Assembly (NCBI RefSeq): GCF_004571175.1
Contig: NZ_CP038273.1
Location: 1,302,001-1,366,000 of the forward strand
Length of the DNA stretch: 64,000 bases
From: Legionella israelensis
GTDB lineage: Bacteria; Pseudomonadota; Gammaproteobacteria; Legionellales; Legionellaceae
Reading direction: 5' to 3'
Part shown: in pieces, positions 40,946 to 50,790 of the stretch
Layout: every line of letters begins with the position of its first letter
Position numbering within the stretch: position 1 is the first letter of the stretch
Made by a program: the position numbers and the translations under genes
The notes under the pieces: model-generated
What the model saw: the letters and a program-made list of their open reading frames with translations, nothing else
What the model was told of the DNA's origin: nothing
Databases searched by the model: none

Positions 40946-41218
40946 CTATGCAAACTTCCCTGCTCTCTTACGCCGCCTTTCCATGGGATCAAGAGCCAAA
41001 GGACGATAAATTTCAATTCGATCACCTGAGCTTAAAACATATTCCAAAGAAACTTGTTTACCAAAAACACCTAAGGCCAAATCCTTTGTTTCCGGTTGTT
41101 TGATATAAATGTTCGAATGATCAAGCGCATCAGCTACAGTGCTGTTATCAGGCAAGCATAGTTTAATCTGGGTTATTTTCTGATCAGCGGCCGCATACAC
41201 CACTTCAACGTTGACCAT
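40946..41218 (-). CDS. rnfH: RnfH-family ubiquitin-like protein
   Basis: 90 residues from the ATG at 41218, chosen for GAGGT upstream; longer in-frame starts overlap ratA. It has the beta-grasp pattern VNVEVVYA, LGVFGKQVSLEYVLSSGDRIEIYRPL and the conserved DPMERRRKRA tail. Biochemical role unsettled. Paired with ratA, with a 14-bp overlap. Confidence 0.9.
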   Translation of the reverse strand: MVNVEVVYAAADQKITQIKLCLPDNSTVADALDHSNIYIKQPETKDLALGVFGKQVSLEYVLSSGDRIEIYRPLALDPMERRRKRAGKFA

Positions 41219-41639
41219 ATAAGACCTCGGCTCGTTCACAAAAAGCATCCACCATTTTATTGGTAACCTGCTCAAATACCGGACCTAGCAACATGGAAAA
41301 CATACGCCCGGCAAACTCGAATTCCAAGTCAAAAGAGATGGTACATCCTTCAGAATGCTCATCAAAACGCCAAAAACCTTCAAGGTGCTTGAAAGGACCA
41401 TCAATCAAACGGATCTCTATCATTTTACCATGCTGCAAACGATTTCGTGTCGTAAAAGATTTGCTTATTCCCGCAGCAGAAATGACAAGCGTAGCCTGCA
41501 CTTCATCCTCATCTCGATGGTGCACATCACTTTTTGAACAGTAGGGTAGAAACTCTGGATAATGCTCCACTTCATTCACCAGAGCAAACATCTCATTGCA
41601 GGAATAAGGGACGGTTCGTGATTTCTTAACAACAGTCAT
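41205..41639 (-). CDS. ratA: RatA/Coq10-type START-domain protein
   Basis: 144 residues. In E. coli it is described as a toxin that blocks 70S ribosome association; the fold is also shared with coenzyme Q-binding Coq10. Motifs: VPYSCNEMFALVNEVEHYPEFLPYCSKS and GPFKHLEGFWRFDEH, then FDLEFEFAGRMFSMLLGPVFE. The start shares 4 bp with the upstream hydrolase stop, so a three-gene operon hydrolase-ratA-rnfH is likely. smpB, often divergent from ratA, is not adjacent here. Confidence 0.92.
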   Translation of the reverse strand: MTVVKKSRTVPYSCNEMFALVNEVEHYPEFLPYCSKSDVHHRDEDEVQATLVISAAGISKSFTTRNRLQHGKMIEIRLIDGPFKHLEGFWRFDEHSEGCTISFDLEFEFAGRMFSMLLGPVFEQVTNKMVDAFCERAEVLYGQR

Positions 41640-42295
41640 TGAGCCTCCTTTTTTACCTGTTGTCTTAACCAGACAGCGATATCTTTAATTTCTTCCATAC
41701 ATACGGAGTGCTCCATATCATATTGATGCCAGGAGATATTGGTAAAATCTTTTGATTCCAGCCAATCCGCGCTGGCGCGTGTCCAAACAGGCAGAACAAG
41801 CGGATCAAATTTACCAGAGGCCATAAACAAAGGCAGTTGGGACGGTTGTTGAACATCAATGTCCGATAGCAAGGGAAGATAAGCCGACAAGGCAATAACC
41901 CCAGCCAAAGGCTCAGCCATTTGCAGTGAAGTATATAAAGCCATCGCTCCACCTTGGGAAAAACCGGCAAGAAAAATTTGGCGGGAGGAAAAACCTTGTT
42001 CTATCTGGCCCTGAACAATGGAAGAAATATGTGTTTCAGAATCCTTGATGCCCTCTTTATCTTCTCTATCAGTAAGTTTCATGCCAATAATGTCATACCA
42101 AGCCTGCATAGGCATACCACCATTCAAAGTCACGGGCCGAACAGGGGCATCCACAAACACATGACGCAGTGCAAGATCCGACAAAGGTAGTTGCTCGGCA
42201 AGCCCCGCCATATCAGAAGCATCCGCCCCTAAACCATGCAACCAGATCACACAGGCCTCAGTGGATGTTGCCGTGTCTTTTATATATAAACTCAA
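41636..42295 (-). CDS. Phospholipase/carboxylesterase-type alpha/beta hydrolase
   Basis: 219 residues if started at the TTG at 42295 (MSLYIKD), which has GGAGA six bases upstream and matches the usual family start; an ORF extension to 42349 reads as a hydrophobic leader. The oxyanion segment is WLHGLGADASDM, the nucleophile elbow is FLAGFSQGGAMALY, the acid is in ASGKFDPLV and the His in YDMEHSVCMEEI. Related to acyl-protein thioesterases and lysophospholipases. It overlaps ratA by 4 bp. Confidence 0.88.
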   Translation of the reverse strand: MSLYIKDTATSTEACVIWLHGLGADASDMAGLAEQLPLSDLALRHVFVDAPVRPVTLNGGMPMQAWYDIIGMKLTDREDKEGIKDSETHISSIVQGQIEQGFSSRQIFLAGFSQGGAMALYTSLQMAEPLAGVIALSAYLPLLSDIDVQQPSQLPLFMASGKFDPLVLPVWTRASADWLESKDFTNISWHQYDMEHSVCMEEIKDIAVWLRQQVKKEAQ

Positions 42296-42522
42296 TCTTT
42301 TCTCCGCAGCCAAAAGGGAAATTATCACCAATGCATTGAAGCATAGCAAGGTTTACATCATAAAGTTAGTTAAAAACCGCAGAAAAAAATCAAATCTTGA
42401 ATCCTTTTTTGCCCTGGCTTGTATTCTCTACTGACTGTGAGATATAAACGATTTGACATATCTTTCTTCTAAACATAATTTATTCTTGTTTTAAATTAAT
42501 TTTTTTCTTCAAGCAGGTGATT

Positions 42523-43644
42523 ATGACAAGGACATCAGAAAAAAAATTCATTGAATCCATGCTGGAACATGCCGGGATCACCATAAATGGAAATCAACCA
42601 TGGGATATCCAAGTACACGATGAAAATGTTTATCGTCGTGTACTCAGGCAGGGAGAGCTTGGTTTAGGTGAAGCTTATATGGAAAATGGTTGGGATTGCG
42701 AGCGCCTTGATGTATTGATTACGCGTTTGCTTGAGGCAAAACTTGATGAAAAAATAAAAATACCCTGGCATTTTTTTATATCCTACTCGATGGCCAGGCT
42801 CATCAATTTTCAAGGGAAAACCCAATCAAAACAGGCTATCCACCACCACTATGATCTTGGCAATTCTCTTTTTAAGGCCATGTTAGATGAAAAGATGATG
42901 TACAGTTGTGCCTATTTCAGGAATGTGTCAACGTTAGATGAAGCTCAAACTGCAAAACTGGAGCTGGTTTGCCAGAAATTACAATTAAAACCCGGCATGA
43001 AAGTTCTGGATATAGGTTGCGGATGGGGCGGATTAGCCAAGTATATGGCAGAAAAATTTGCTGTTCATGTCACCGGTATAACTCTTTCGGAACAACAATA
43101 TCAATTTGCCAAAGAAAATTGCAAGAACCTGGACGTGGAAATACGTTTACAGGATTATCGAGACCTCAATGAATGCTTTGATCGAATTGTATCCATCGGG
43201 ATGTTTGAACATGTGGGGCCGTTGAACTATCGGAAATTTATGGAGATCGTTCACCGTTCTCTCATCGAAAAAGGATTGTTTTTACTGCATACCATCGGCT
43301 CCAACCGAAGTCATTTTTTAAGCTCCCAGTGGATCCGTAAATATATTTTTCCCAAAGGACATCTTCCTTCTATTCAACAAATTGCCTCAGCTTCTGAACC
43401 CTTTTTTACTATGGAAGACTGGCATAATTTTGGTGCTGATTATGATAAAACACTCATGGCATGGTATGACAATTTTTCTCATCACTGGGAAGCATTAAAA
43501 AAGGATTATGATGAACGCTTTTACCGGATGTGGACATATTTTCTTTTAGGTTCGGCAGCTTGCTTTCGTGCGCGCAGCCAGCAATTATGGCAAATTGTCT
43601 TCAGTAAAGGCGGAAAACCTGGAGGTTATCTTTCTATCCGATGA
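42523..43644 (+). CDS. cfa: Cyclopropane-fatty-acyl-phospholipid synthase
   Basis: Transfers a methylene group from SAM to unsaturated phospholipid acyl chains. The protein has 373 residues from the ATG at 42523 with AGGTG upstream; a GTG two codons earlier is also in frame. The mycolic-acid/CFA synthase domain carries QAIHHHYDLGNSLF, the SAM motif VLDIGCGWGGLAKYMA (about 155-170), GITLSEQQ, GMFEHVG and the C-terminal RMWTYFLLGSAACFRAR. The N-terminal region is the lipid-binding domain. It is divergent from the hydrolase at 42295. Confidence 0.95.
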   Translation: MTRTSEKKFIESMLEHAGITINGNQPWDIQVHDENVYRRVLRQGELGLGEAYMENGWDCERLDVLITRLLEAKLDEKIKIPWHFFISYSMARLINFQGKTQSKQAIHHHYDLGNSLFKAMLDEKMMYSCAYFRNVSTLDEAQTAKLELVCQKLQLKPGMKVLDIGCGWGGLAKYMAEKFAVHVTGITLSEQQYQFAKENCKNLDVEIRLQDYRDLNECFDRIVSIGMFEHVGPLNYRKFMEIVHRSLIEKGLFLLHTIGSNRSHFLSSQWIRKYIFPKGHLPSIQQIASASEPFFTMEDWHNFGADYDKTLMAWYDNFSHHWEALKKDYDERFYRMWTYFLLGSAACFRARSQQLWQIVFSKGGKPGGYLSIR

Positions 43645-43732
43645 AAAAAATAATTTCAGTGAATAAGAATTTGACCTTAACGGGAAATCTCGATAATTTT
43701 ACTATCCAAAGACACATTAAATCGAGAAAATC

Positions 43733-44128
43733 ATGACCCATAACTTAAAGACACATGAAAGAACCTTTAATATTGCTTGGGGTGATATGGACGCCTTGGG
43801 GCATGTCAATAATGGAAGGTATTTTGATTATTTCCAGCAAGCAAGAATTGAATGGCTGGAGCAGCTTAAGTTGGATATGAAACAACAGCAAGGACCAGTG
43901 CTGATTCATATTGCCTGTACTTATCTTAAACCCATCATTTATCCAGCCACCTTAACCCTGAAAAGCAAGGCACACAGTCCAGGTCGTTCGAGTTTACTGA
44001 TAGATCATGATTTATATCAGGATCAAAATCTCATGGCGCAGGGAAGCAGCAAAATTGTTTGGATCGACTACAACAGCAACAAGGCGATTCCTTTACCCGA
44101 ATCCATTCGCAAATTGTTTAATGAATAA
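43733..44128 (+). CDS. Hotdog-fold acyl-CoA thioesterase (4HBT family)
   Basis: 131 residues. The 4HBT signature WGDMDALGHVNNGRYFDYFQQARIEW (here only the first half quoted: WGDMDALGHVNNGRYFDYF) contains the catalytic Asp. It resembles YbgC/FcbC-type thioesterases that cleave acyl-CoAs. It lies 88 bp after cfa and may follow its transcription. The substrate is not readable from sequence. Confidence 0.9.
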   Translation: MTHNLKTHERTFNIAWGDMDALGHVNNGRYFDYFQQARIEWLEQLKLDMKQQQGPVLIHIACTYLKPIIYPATLTLKSKAHSPGRSSLLIDHDLYQDQNLMAQGSSKIVWIDYNSNKAIPLPESIRKLFNE

Positions 44129-44143
44129 ATCCCGCTTCATGCC

Positions 44144-44938
44144 TTATACCGCGATGGGTGCTTTAATCGCAGGATGACACTGATAATTCCTAAATGCAAA
44201 ATCCTCAAAACGATAATCAAATAAAGATGAGGGTTTTCTGTTAATCATTAATTGAGGCAGAGGGAAAGGTTCGCGCTGCAACTGAGTACGAGCCTGCTCG
44301 ATATGGTTTAAATACAAATGACAGTCGCCGCCTGTCCAGATGAATTCACCCACGTCAAGATCACATTGCTGAGCTACCATATGCGTCAAGAGGGAATACG
44401 ACGCTATGTTAAAAGGGACACCAAGAAAAACATCCGCTGAACGCTGGTACAATTGACAAGATAAGCGACCTTCCGCCACATAAAACTGAAACAGGGCATG
44501 GCATGGCATTAAAGCCATTTTGTCGAGTTCGCCCACATTCCAGGCGCTCACCAATAAACGACGGGAATCCGGATTACGCTTGATTTCCCCAAGTATCTCA
44601 GTTAATTGGTCAATATGGCGACCATCAGAGGCAGGCCAACTGCGCCACTGACGGCCATATACCGGACCAAGCTCACCTTTTTCATCAGCCCATTCATTCC
44701 AAATGGTTACAGCATTTTCATTCAAATAACGAATATTGGTATCGCCGCGCAAAAACCATAATAACTCATGAATAATACTGCGCACATGTAATTTTTTCGT
44801 GGTCACCAATGGAAAACCATCCTGTAAATTAAAGCGCATCTGATAAGCAAAGACGGACAAAGTGCCAGTACCCGTACGGTCAGATTTTTCAACGCCTTGT
44901 CTTAAAATATGTTGCAGCAATTGTAAATATGTTTTCAT
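44144..44938 (-). CDS. thyA: Thymidylate synthase
   Basis: Methylates dUMP to dTMP using methylene-tetrahydrofolate. The protein has 264 residues, identical to the E. coli length. The catalytic Cys is in [13 protein letters not shown], the dUMP/folate region shows [20 protein letters not shown], and the C-terminal PIAV is canonical. It overlaps lgt by 4 bp. The order rppH-ptsP-lgt-thyA is conserved with E. coli. Confidence 0.97.
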   Translation of the reverse strand: MKTYLQLLQHILRQGVEKSDRTGTGTLSVFAYQMRFNLQDGFPLVTTKKLHVRSIIHELLWFLRGDTNIRYLNENAVTIWNEWADEKGELGPVYGRQWRSWPASDGRHIDQLTEILGEIKRNPDSRRLLVSAWNVGELDKMALMPCHALFQFYVAEGRLSCQLYQRSADVFLGVPFNIASYSLLTHMVAQQCDLDVGEFIWTGGDCHLYLNHIEQARTQLQREPFPLPQLMINRKPSSLFDYRFEDFAFRNYQCHPAIKAPIAV

Positions 44939-45705
44939 CGTTTAATCCACCATATGAGAAGTCCAGCAATAAGCATAGGTATGGATAACAACTGTCCCAT
45001 CGTCAACCAGCCAAAAGCAATATAACCTATGTGAGCATCAGGCTCGCGGAAAAATTCGGCCAAAAAGCGGCACAAGGAATAGCCAATCAGAAACACAGCC
45101 GAAACGCGACCTTCCGGCCTAGGCTTGGAGGCATACCACCATACCACCATAAATAATACGACACCTTCCAAGGTAAATTCATAGATTTGTGAAGGGTGTC
45201 TTGGCTGCCCATCCACGTGAGGAAAGACCATTGCCCAGGGAACATTCGTTACCCGACCCCACAATTCGCCATTGATAAAATTACCTATCCGGCCTAGTCC
45301 CAATCCCAAAGGTACTAAAGGTGCAATGAAATCAGCCACTTGCCAGAAATTCTTTTTTTTCTGGCGGGCAAAAAGAATTAAAGCCAGAAAAACCCCCAAA
45401 AGCCCACCGTGAAAGGACATTCCGCCTTCCCATATTTTGAAAAGAACCCAGGGCTGTGTCAGCAATTCTTTAAAATTATAAAAGAGCATGTATCCCAAGC
45501 GTCCACCGATCACAGCACCCAGGGCACCATAAAAAATCAGATCAGCAATTTGCTCGGAAGTCCATTGAAGCTTATAAAGTCTGACGCGTAAATGTGCCAA
45601 GCCCCAAGCACCAATGAACGCCAAGAGATACATCAGCCCATACCAATGCACTTTTACAGGCCCGAAAGAGAAGGCAACTGGATCAATATGAGGAAAAACT
45701 AACAT
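44935..45705 (-). CDS. lgt: Phosphatidylglycerol-prolipoprotein diacylglyceryl transferase
   Basis: First enzyme of lipoprotein maturation in the inner membrane. The protein has 256 residues from the ATG at 45705; a TTG two codons upstream has better spacing to AAGGA, and longer starts overlap the TauE-like gene. Seven hydrophobic helices. Signature [16 protein letters not shown], with HGGLLG upstream and the conserved [11 protein letters not shown]-terminus. BamE (37.2 kb) is one substrate encoded in this window. Confidence 0.96.
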   Translation of the reverse strand: MLVFPHIDPVAFSFGPVKVHWYGLMYLLAFIGAWGLAHLRVRLYKLQWTSEQIADLIFYGALGAVIGGRLGYMLFYNFKELLTQPWVLFKIWEGGMSFHGGLLGVFLALILFARQKKKNFWQVADFIAPLVPLGLGLGRIGNFINGELWGRVTNVPWAMVFPHVDGQPRHPSQIYEFTLEGVVLFMVVWWYASKPRPEGRVSAVFLIGYSLCRFLAEFFREPDAHIGYIAFGWLTMGQLLSIPMLIAGLLIWWIKR

Positions 45706-45728
45706 AGACAATGGAATATCCTTTCTTT

Positions 45729-46535
45729 TTAAATCAACATATCCAGGGCAGCTAAAAGCAAAAATACAATAAATCCATTTTTTAACTGTGCCACAGGCAA
45801 TACGTAGGTTAAGCGGGCACCCACAGGCGCAAATAAAGCACTGGGTATCGCCACCCAAAAAGCAGCCGGCCAGTAAACATAACCTATAGAGTAGGCTGGC
45901 AGCCCCGGCTCATTGCTACCGGTAACCATAAAGGCCAGGGTTCCTACAACGGCAACTGTCATAGTGCATAAGCTTGAAATAGCAGCAATTTTACGAATAT
46001 CAACCCCACAATAAGTAAGGTAAGGAATGATCAAAGCCCCACCACCCACTCCTAAGAGACCTGATTTTACACCGATTAAACCGCTGATGAAGTGATGTAT
46101 CCAGGCTCTTGGATATTGATGCGGCCGAGTGATATGCCTGTCAAGAAACATCTTATAGGCCACAATAAGCAAGAAAACGCCAAAAATGATTTTTAACCAA
46201 TGGGAAGGCAGTAAATCCGCAAGAATAGCTCCCAACACAGCACCAATGACTATACCAGGCCAAAGACGCCGATAGACCGACCATAAAATTTCACCCAGAC
46301 GATAATGAGCACGAACAGAAGCCTGAGATGTGATGATCATAACAGCCAGAGAGGTTCCCGCGGCAACATGCATGATAAGAGAAGGCGGAACAGTTTGGTT
46401 ATGACGAAAAATAAATGCCAAAGCAGGCACCACTACCATCCCACCGCCAATACCCAGAATACCAGCCATCAGACCAGCAAAAGCTCCGGTCAAAGCAAAC
46501 ACTGCGCCATTTTCCAACAATTCAGTAATGATCAT
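45729..46535 (-). CDS. TauE/SafE-family membrane exporter
   Basis: 268 residues with about eight transmembrane helices. Two glycine-rich repeats, [15 protein letters not shown] (about 25-39) and [15 protein letters not shown] (about 158-172), define the TauE/SafE family of sulfite/organosulfonate or sulfur-compound exporters. The substrate is unknown. It overlaps the ptsP stop by 4 bp and precedes lgt, so it is in the operon, as in several gammaproteobacteria. Confidence 0.9.
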   Translation of the reverse strand: MIITELLENGAVFALTGAFAGLMAGILGIGGGMVVVPALAFIFRHNQTVPPSLIMHVAAGTSLAVMIITSQASVRAHYRLGEILWSVYRRLWPGIVIGAVLGAILADLLPSHWLKIIFGVFLLIVAYKMFLDRHITRPHQYPRAWIHHFISGLIGVKSGLLGVGGGALIIPYLTYCGVDIRKIAAISSLCTMTVAVVGTLAFMVTGSNEPGLPAYSIGYVYWPAAFWVAIPSALFAPVGARLTYVLPVAQLKNGFIVFLLLAALDMLI

Positions 46536-48829
46536 GATTTCCCTGCCCTTATAAGCCCACCTAGACCTTCTTCTTCCAATGCTTTTCGCAAAAGCAAGCG
46601 AATTTCTGCAGGATGCTCCAGTTCCAGAACTTCAGCAAGAATTCGTCGGGCATTGGCCAGGGAAAAATGGCGAATGACCCATTTAACACGAGGCAAGCTG
46701 GCAGAATTCATACTTAAGGTATCAAATCCCATAGCCAACAACAAAACCACCGCTAAGGGATCACTGGCCATCTCGCCGCAAATACTGACTTCAACGCCCG
46801 CCGCATGCCCTCCCTCCACAATTTTCATTAACATGCGTAACATGGCTGGGTGTAATGCATCATATAATTCTGCAACTCTGGCATTATTTCTGTCAACAGC
46901 CAGTACATATTGGGTCAAATCATTGCTACCTACGGAAAGAAAATTAACACGCTTGGCCAACTCGCGTGATAAATAGGCAGCAGCAGGCACCTCAATCATA
47001 ACGCCCAGCGGTGGCTTCTCAATTTTACATCCTTCTTCAAGCAATTCCTCATAAGCCTGCTCAATAAGATAAACGGCTTCATCCACTTCTCCTAAAGTGG
47101 TTACCATCGGCAACATAATACGTAAATTATTAAGTTCTTCACTGGCCCGCATCATTGCTCTCACCTGAATCAAAAAGACATCGGGATGATCCAGTGTTAT
47201 CCTGATTCCCCTCCAGCCCAGATAAGGATTATCCTCTTTTACCGGAAAATAAGGCAAAAGCTTATCCCCGCCAATATCCAGTGTGCGCATCGTCACCTGA
47301 CGAGGTGCGAAAGCTTTTAACAGCTGGCGATAAATAATGGTTTGCTCATCCTCAGAAGGAAAGCGATCCCGGCTCATAAAAGGTATTTCAGAACGATATA
47401 AACCAATGCCTTCAGCGCCTACACTCATTGACAAACCGGCATCCATGGCTAAACCGGTGTTGACCTGTAAAGAAATACGGTAATTGTCCGTGGTTTCAGC
47501 CGGTTTATCCCGCAGACTAACCAGACTTTGATTCAATTCTTCTTCTTCCTGAAGAAGCTGTTTAAACTCAGCCAACACCGCTTTGGAAGGAGAAATAAAA
47601 ACATGGCCATAGTAACCATCCACCACCACTGCACGACGAGAGAGATGTTCCACTTTTAACCCGCGAACCCCCATAACGGTTGGCACACCTAATGCCCGAG
47701 CCAAAATAGCCACATGCGAGTTATTTGAGCCCTTTGCAGAAATAACACCAACCAGTTGTCCTTCAGGTACCTCAGCGAGTTCAGAGGCCGTGATTTCTTC
47801 TCCAATCAACACTGTCCGGCGAGGATAGTCAATTTCCTGCCGCTGTGTCAGCTGTAACTCAGCCAGAACGCGGCGACCCAAATCACGAAAGTCACTGGCT
47901 CTCTCCCGCAAATAATCATCTTCGACGGATTCAAACTGCTGGACGTGTTTTTTGATGACAGAAGCTAAGGCTGCCTGCGCGCTCAATTTTTCCTCCCGAA
48001 TCACGCTGGCTACTTCAGCTCCCAGGCTGTCTTTATCCAGGATGCGCAGATACACATCAAACAAGGCATGTTCTTCATCCGCCACAACAGTGGATTTAAT
48101 TCGCTTGCCCAAACGACGCATATCGTCTTTTACCGATTCCAGTGCCTGGTAAAAAACCGCGACTTCATTGTCCACATCATCAGCCAAATGCCTGGGAACA
48201 GCATCCAGATCGGCAGGTGGATAAACCACCACACCGGTTCCAATCGCCACCCCAGGAACACTACCAATCCCCGTCAAAGAAGCTTGCGCCACTTCCACTT
48301 TTGTAACGCCAAGGGATTTTTTGGGTCGCGTCAATGCCTCAAGTTCACCCGTTGCCTCTGCATGAGCGATGACTCCCCCAAGCTGTGCGGCAAGTGTAAT
48401 TAAAAAAGCTTCTTCAGCATCATCGAAACATCGTGACTCAGTTTGCTGAATGATCATCACGCCGTACAGCTTGCGATGTTGGATAACAGGAACCCCTAAA
48501 AAACCCTTTAGATGCTCCTCTCCCAATAAGGGATTCTCGTAATAGTCAGGATGTAAAGAGGCATCCTCCAGGTTAATCGGTTCTTCGCGGCGACCTACCA
48601 GACCCAGCAAACCACAGTCAAGAGCGATACGTACCCTTGACTCGGCATATTTATTTAAACCTTCAGTTGCAATCAATACATATTCAGCGGTTTTATTGTC
48701 AATGAGATATACAGAAACGGCCTCGGCATCTATGGCTTTGCTCACACGCTTAACCAATACGCCCAGGGCTTCGGATAAATCATTAGCCGTCGTTACATCT
48801 TGAACGATTCGTTTCAGTATTTTTAGCAT
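46532..48829 (-). CDS. ptsP: Nitrogen phosphotransferase system enzyme I (PtsP)
   Basis: Autophosphorylates from phosphoenolpyruvate and feeds the PTS-Ntr regulatory chain. The protein has 765 residues. An N-terminal GAF domain (about 1-165) is followed by the enzyme I core. The phosphohistidine is in GSNNSHVAILARALGVPTV. The PEP-binding domain shows GIGLYRSEIPFM, LDIGGDKLLPYF and the end signature VSICGEMASDP. No HPr or EIIA-Ntr gene is present in this window. rppH lies 120 bp upstream. Confidence 0.96.
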   Translation of the reverse strand: MLKILKRIVQDVTTANDLSEALGVLVKRVSKAIDAEAVSVYLIDNKTAEYVLIATEGLNKYAESRVRIALDCGLLGLVGRREEPINLEDASLHPDYYENPLLGEEHLKGFLGVPVIQHRKLYGVMIIQQTESRCFDDAEEAFLITLAAQLGGVIAHAEATGELEALTRPKKSLGVTKVEVAQASLTGIGSVPGVAIGTGVVVYPPADLDAVPRHLADDVDNEVAVFYQALESVKDDMRRLGKRIKSTVVADEEHALFDVYLRILDKDSLGAEVASVIREEKLSAQAALASVIKKHVQQFESVEDDYLRERASDFRDLGRRVLAELQLTQRQEIDYPRRTVLIGEEITASELAEVPEGQLVGVISAKGSNNSHVAILARALGVPTVMGVRGLKVEHLSRRAVVVDGYYGHVFISPSKAVLAEFKQLLQEEEELNQSLVSLRDKPAETTDNYRISLQVNTGLAMDAGLSMSVGAEGIGLYRSEIPFMSRDRFPSEDEQTIIYRQLLKAFAPRQVTMRTLDIGGDKLLPYFPVKEDNPYLGWRGIRITLDHPDVFLIQVRAMMRASEELNNLRIMLPMVTTLGEVDEAVYLIEQAYEELLEEGCKIEKPPLGVMIEVPAAAYLSRELAKRVNFLSVGSNDLTQYVLAVDRNNARVAELYDALHPAMLRMLMKIVEGGHAAGVEVSICGEMASDPLAVVLLLAMGFDTLSMNSASLPRVKWVIRHFSLANARRILAEVLELEHPAEIRLLLRKALEEEGLGGLIRAGKS

Positions 48830-48949
48830 CTATAATCTATGACTACCTCTTTTTGTAACTGTTCAGCACTCACCGAAAAACCATATTTGTCGCCTCTTGA
48901 ACGGAAATCCGGCTTTTCACCAAGATGGATAGATTATGGTGAAAAATTA

Positions 48950-49462
48950 TCACTTTTTTTTCTTACGACCAATGAAGGGGTGTCGACGATTTTTCAGCAG
49001 GGGCTCTAACTCTTTTAACGCCTGAACATACACCTGACGCTTGAAAAAAATAACCTGCTGTCCAGGTTCATGAAAATCAATCCATCGCCAGCTGTCAAAT
49101 TCAGGGGAGTCACTTAAGTCTAAGCGAACTTTTTGTTCACTGGCTATCAAACGCAACAAAAACCATTTTTGCTTCTGGCCGATCACCAAAGGTGTGCTGC
49201 CATGACGCAAATATTGCTTAGGCAAACGATATTTCAACCAGCGTCGCGTTGAGCCCAAAATTTCCACGTCATCCTTTTCCAAGCCCACTTCTTCTCGTAA
49301 TTCCCTGAACATGGCCTGCATGGCCGTTTCGCCTGTAGCAAGCCCGCCTTGCGGAAACTGCCAGGCATCGTGCCCATACCGTCGCCCCCAAAAAACTCTG
49401 CCGTAATTATTGACGAGAATGATTCCAACATTCAATCGATAACCGGCGCGATCAATCACCAT
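48950..49462 (-). CDS. rppH: RNA pyrophosphohydrolase
   Basis: Nudix enzyme that removes pyrophosphate from mRNA 5' ends and starts RNase E decay. The protein has 170 residues from [11 protein letters not shown] at 49462; the in-frame extension to 49537 is not conserved. The Nudix box is complete ([24 protein letters not shown] is given only in part: GGLATGE then REEVGLE). QFPQGG precedes it. The C-terminal KKKK is basic. It heads the rppH-ptsP-(TauE)-lgt-thyA cluster. Confidence 0.96.
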   Translation of the reverse strand: MVIDRAGYRLNVGIILVNNYGRVFWGRRYGHDAWQFPQGGLATGETAMQAMFRELREEVGLEKDDVEILGSTRRWLKYRLPKQYLRHGSTPLVIGQKQKWFLLRLIASEQKVRLDLSDSPEFDSWRWIDFHEPGQQVIFFKRQVYVQALKELEPLLKNRRHPFIGRKKKK

Positions 49463-49711
49463 TTTGTCACTACTTACACTAAGTCGATATTGCTTTGATT
49501 TTTCCACAAAATACAAGACTTTGGCAAATAAAACCATGAACTATTTGCCTATATTTAATAATTTTAACACGTGCAAGCTAAAATCGATGAGAAATTCGCT
49601 TGAACGAAGGATTAAAGCGTGTATATTTCCCATTTAATGAGGGTTTATAAGACATGTTATGCATGCATGGTCTTTTTTAGCAGATTTGGATTTAGCCATT
49701 AGAAGCACGCT

Positions 49712-50725
49712 ATGAAAAAAAAACGCATTTTTATCATCAATACGGGCGGTACCATCAGCAGCATTAAAACTCCGCAGGGTTATCAGCCTGCCCAGGATTA
49801 CATTGAAGGGGCCTTGAAACAGATTCCGACTCTGTCCCATCCAGCCATGCCTGATTATACCATCAAGGAATACAAACCACTGCTTGACTCATCCAACATG
49901 ACCGTCCATGACTGGAACCATATTGCCAAAGACATTGCCGATCATTATGAAGCGTTCGACGGATTTATCGTTTTTCATGGCACAGATACCATGGCCTATA
50001 CCGCTTCCATTCTCTCTTTTATGCTGGAAAATCTGGCCAAGCCCGTTATTGTGACCGGTTCTCAGATCCCGTTGTCAGAAATACGCAGTGATGGAATTGA
50101 CAATGTCATCACCTCACTCTGGCTTTGCGCAACCCAACCCATTTATGAAGTATGTATCTATTTTAATCAACAATTATTGCGGGGCAATCGAACACAAAAA
50201 GTCAATGCGCAAAGTTTTAATGCCTTTAATTCACCTAACTATCCTCCTTTAGCACGTATCGGAATTCATATTGAACTGAACCGTGAATACTTACGCCCTA
50301 AACCAGAAGGAGATTTTCACCTGCATACTATTTTTCCCAGTTTTATTGCCAATTTTCGTCTTTTTCCCGGTTTTTCCTCTGAAGTTCTCGGTTATATTTT
50401 AAATCAACCACTGAAAGGCCTCATATTGGAAAGTTATGGCACAGGTAATGCGCAAAATAATGATCCACATTTTCTTCATCTGCTCAAAAAAGCCTGTGAC
50501 AAGGGAGTGATTATTGTCAATTGCACACAGTGTCACCAGGGAAAAGTGGAAATGAATCAATATGCCACCGGTATGTCGCTTAAGAAAGCAGGCCTCATCA
50601 GCGGTCATGACATGACACCTGAGGCCGCTCATTGCAAGCTCCTTTATTTACTGAGCAAACATCAGAACATTCAACACATCAAAACATGGGTTGAAACGGA
50701 TTTGTGCGGTGAGCTGAGTCATTAG
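49712..50725 (+). CDS. ansA: L-asparaginase, type I
   Basis: Cytoplasmic asparaginase, 337 residues, no signal peptide. Two catalytic Thr motifs are visible: IINTGGTISS (about 8-17) and VFHGTDTMAYTA. The Asp and Lys of the second triad follow in VTGSQIPLSEIRSDG. The length and lack of a leader match AnsA rather than the periplasmic AnsB. It is divergent from rppH. Confidence 0.93.
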   Translation: MKKKRIFIINTGGTISSIKTPQGYQPAQDYIEGALKQIPTLSHPAMPDYTIKEYKPLLDSSNMTVHDWNHIAKDIADHYEAFDGFIVFHGTDTMAYTASILSFMLENLAKPVIVTGSQIPLSEIRSDGIDNVITSLWLCATQPIYEVCIYFNQQLLRGNRTQKVNAQSFNAFNSPNYPPLARIGIHIELNREYLRPKPEGDFHLHTIFPSFIANFRLFPGFSSEVLGYILNQPLKGLILESYGTGNAQNNDPHFLHLLKKACDKGVIIVNCTQCHQGKVEMNQYATGMSLKKAGLISGHDMTPEAAHCKLLYLLSKHQNIQHIKTWVETDLCGELSH

Positions 50726-50790
50726 TTTTACCTTATCAAAACCTCAAGCACCAGATATGGCCGTTTCTTGAGCGGGGCTAACACTTACAG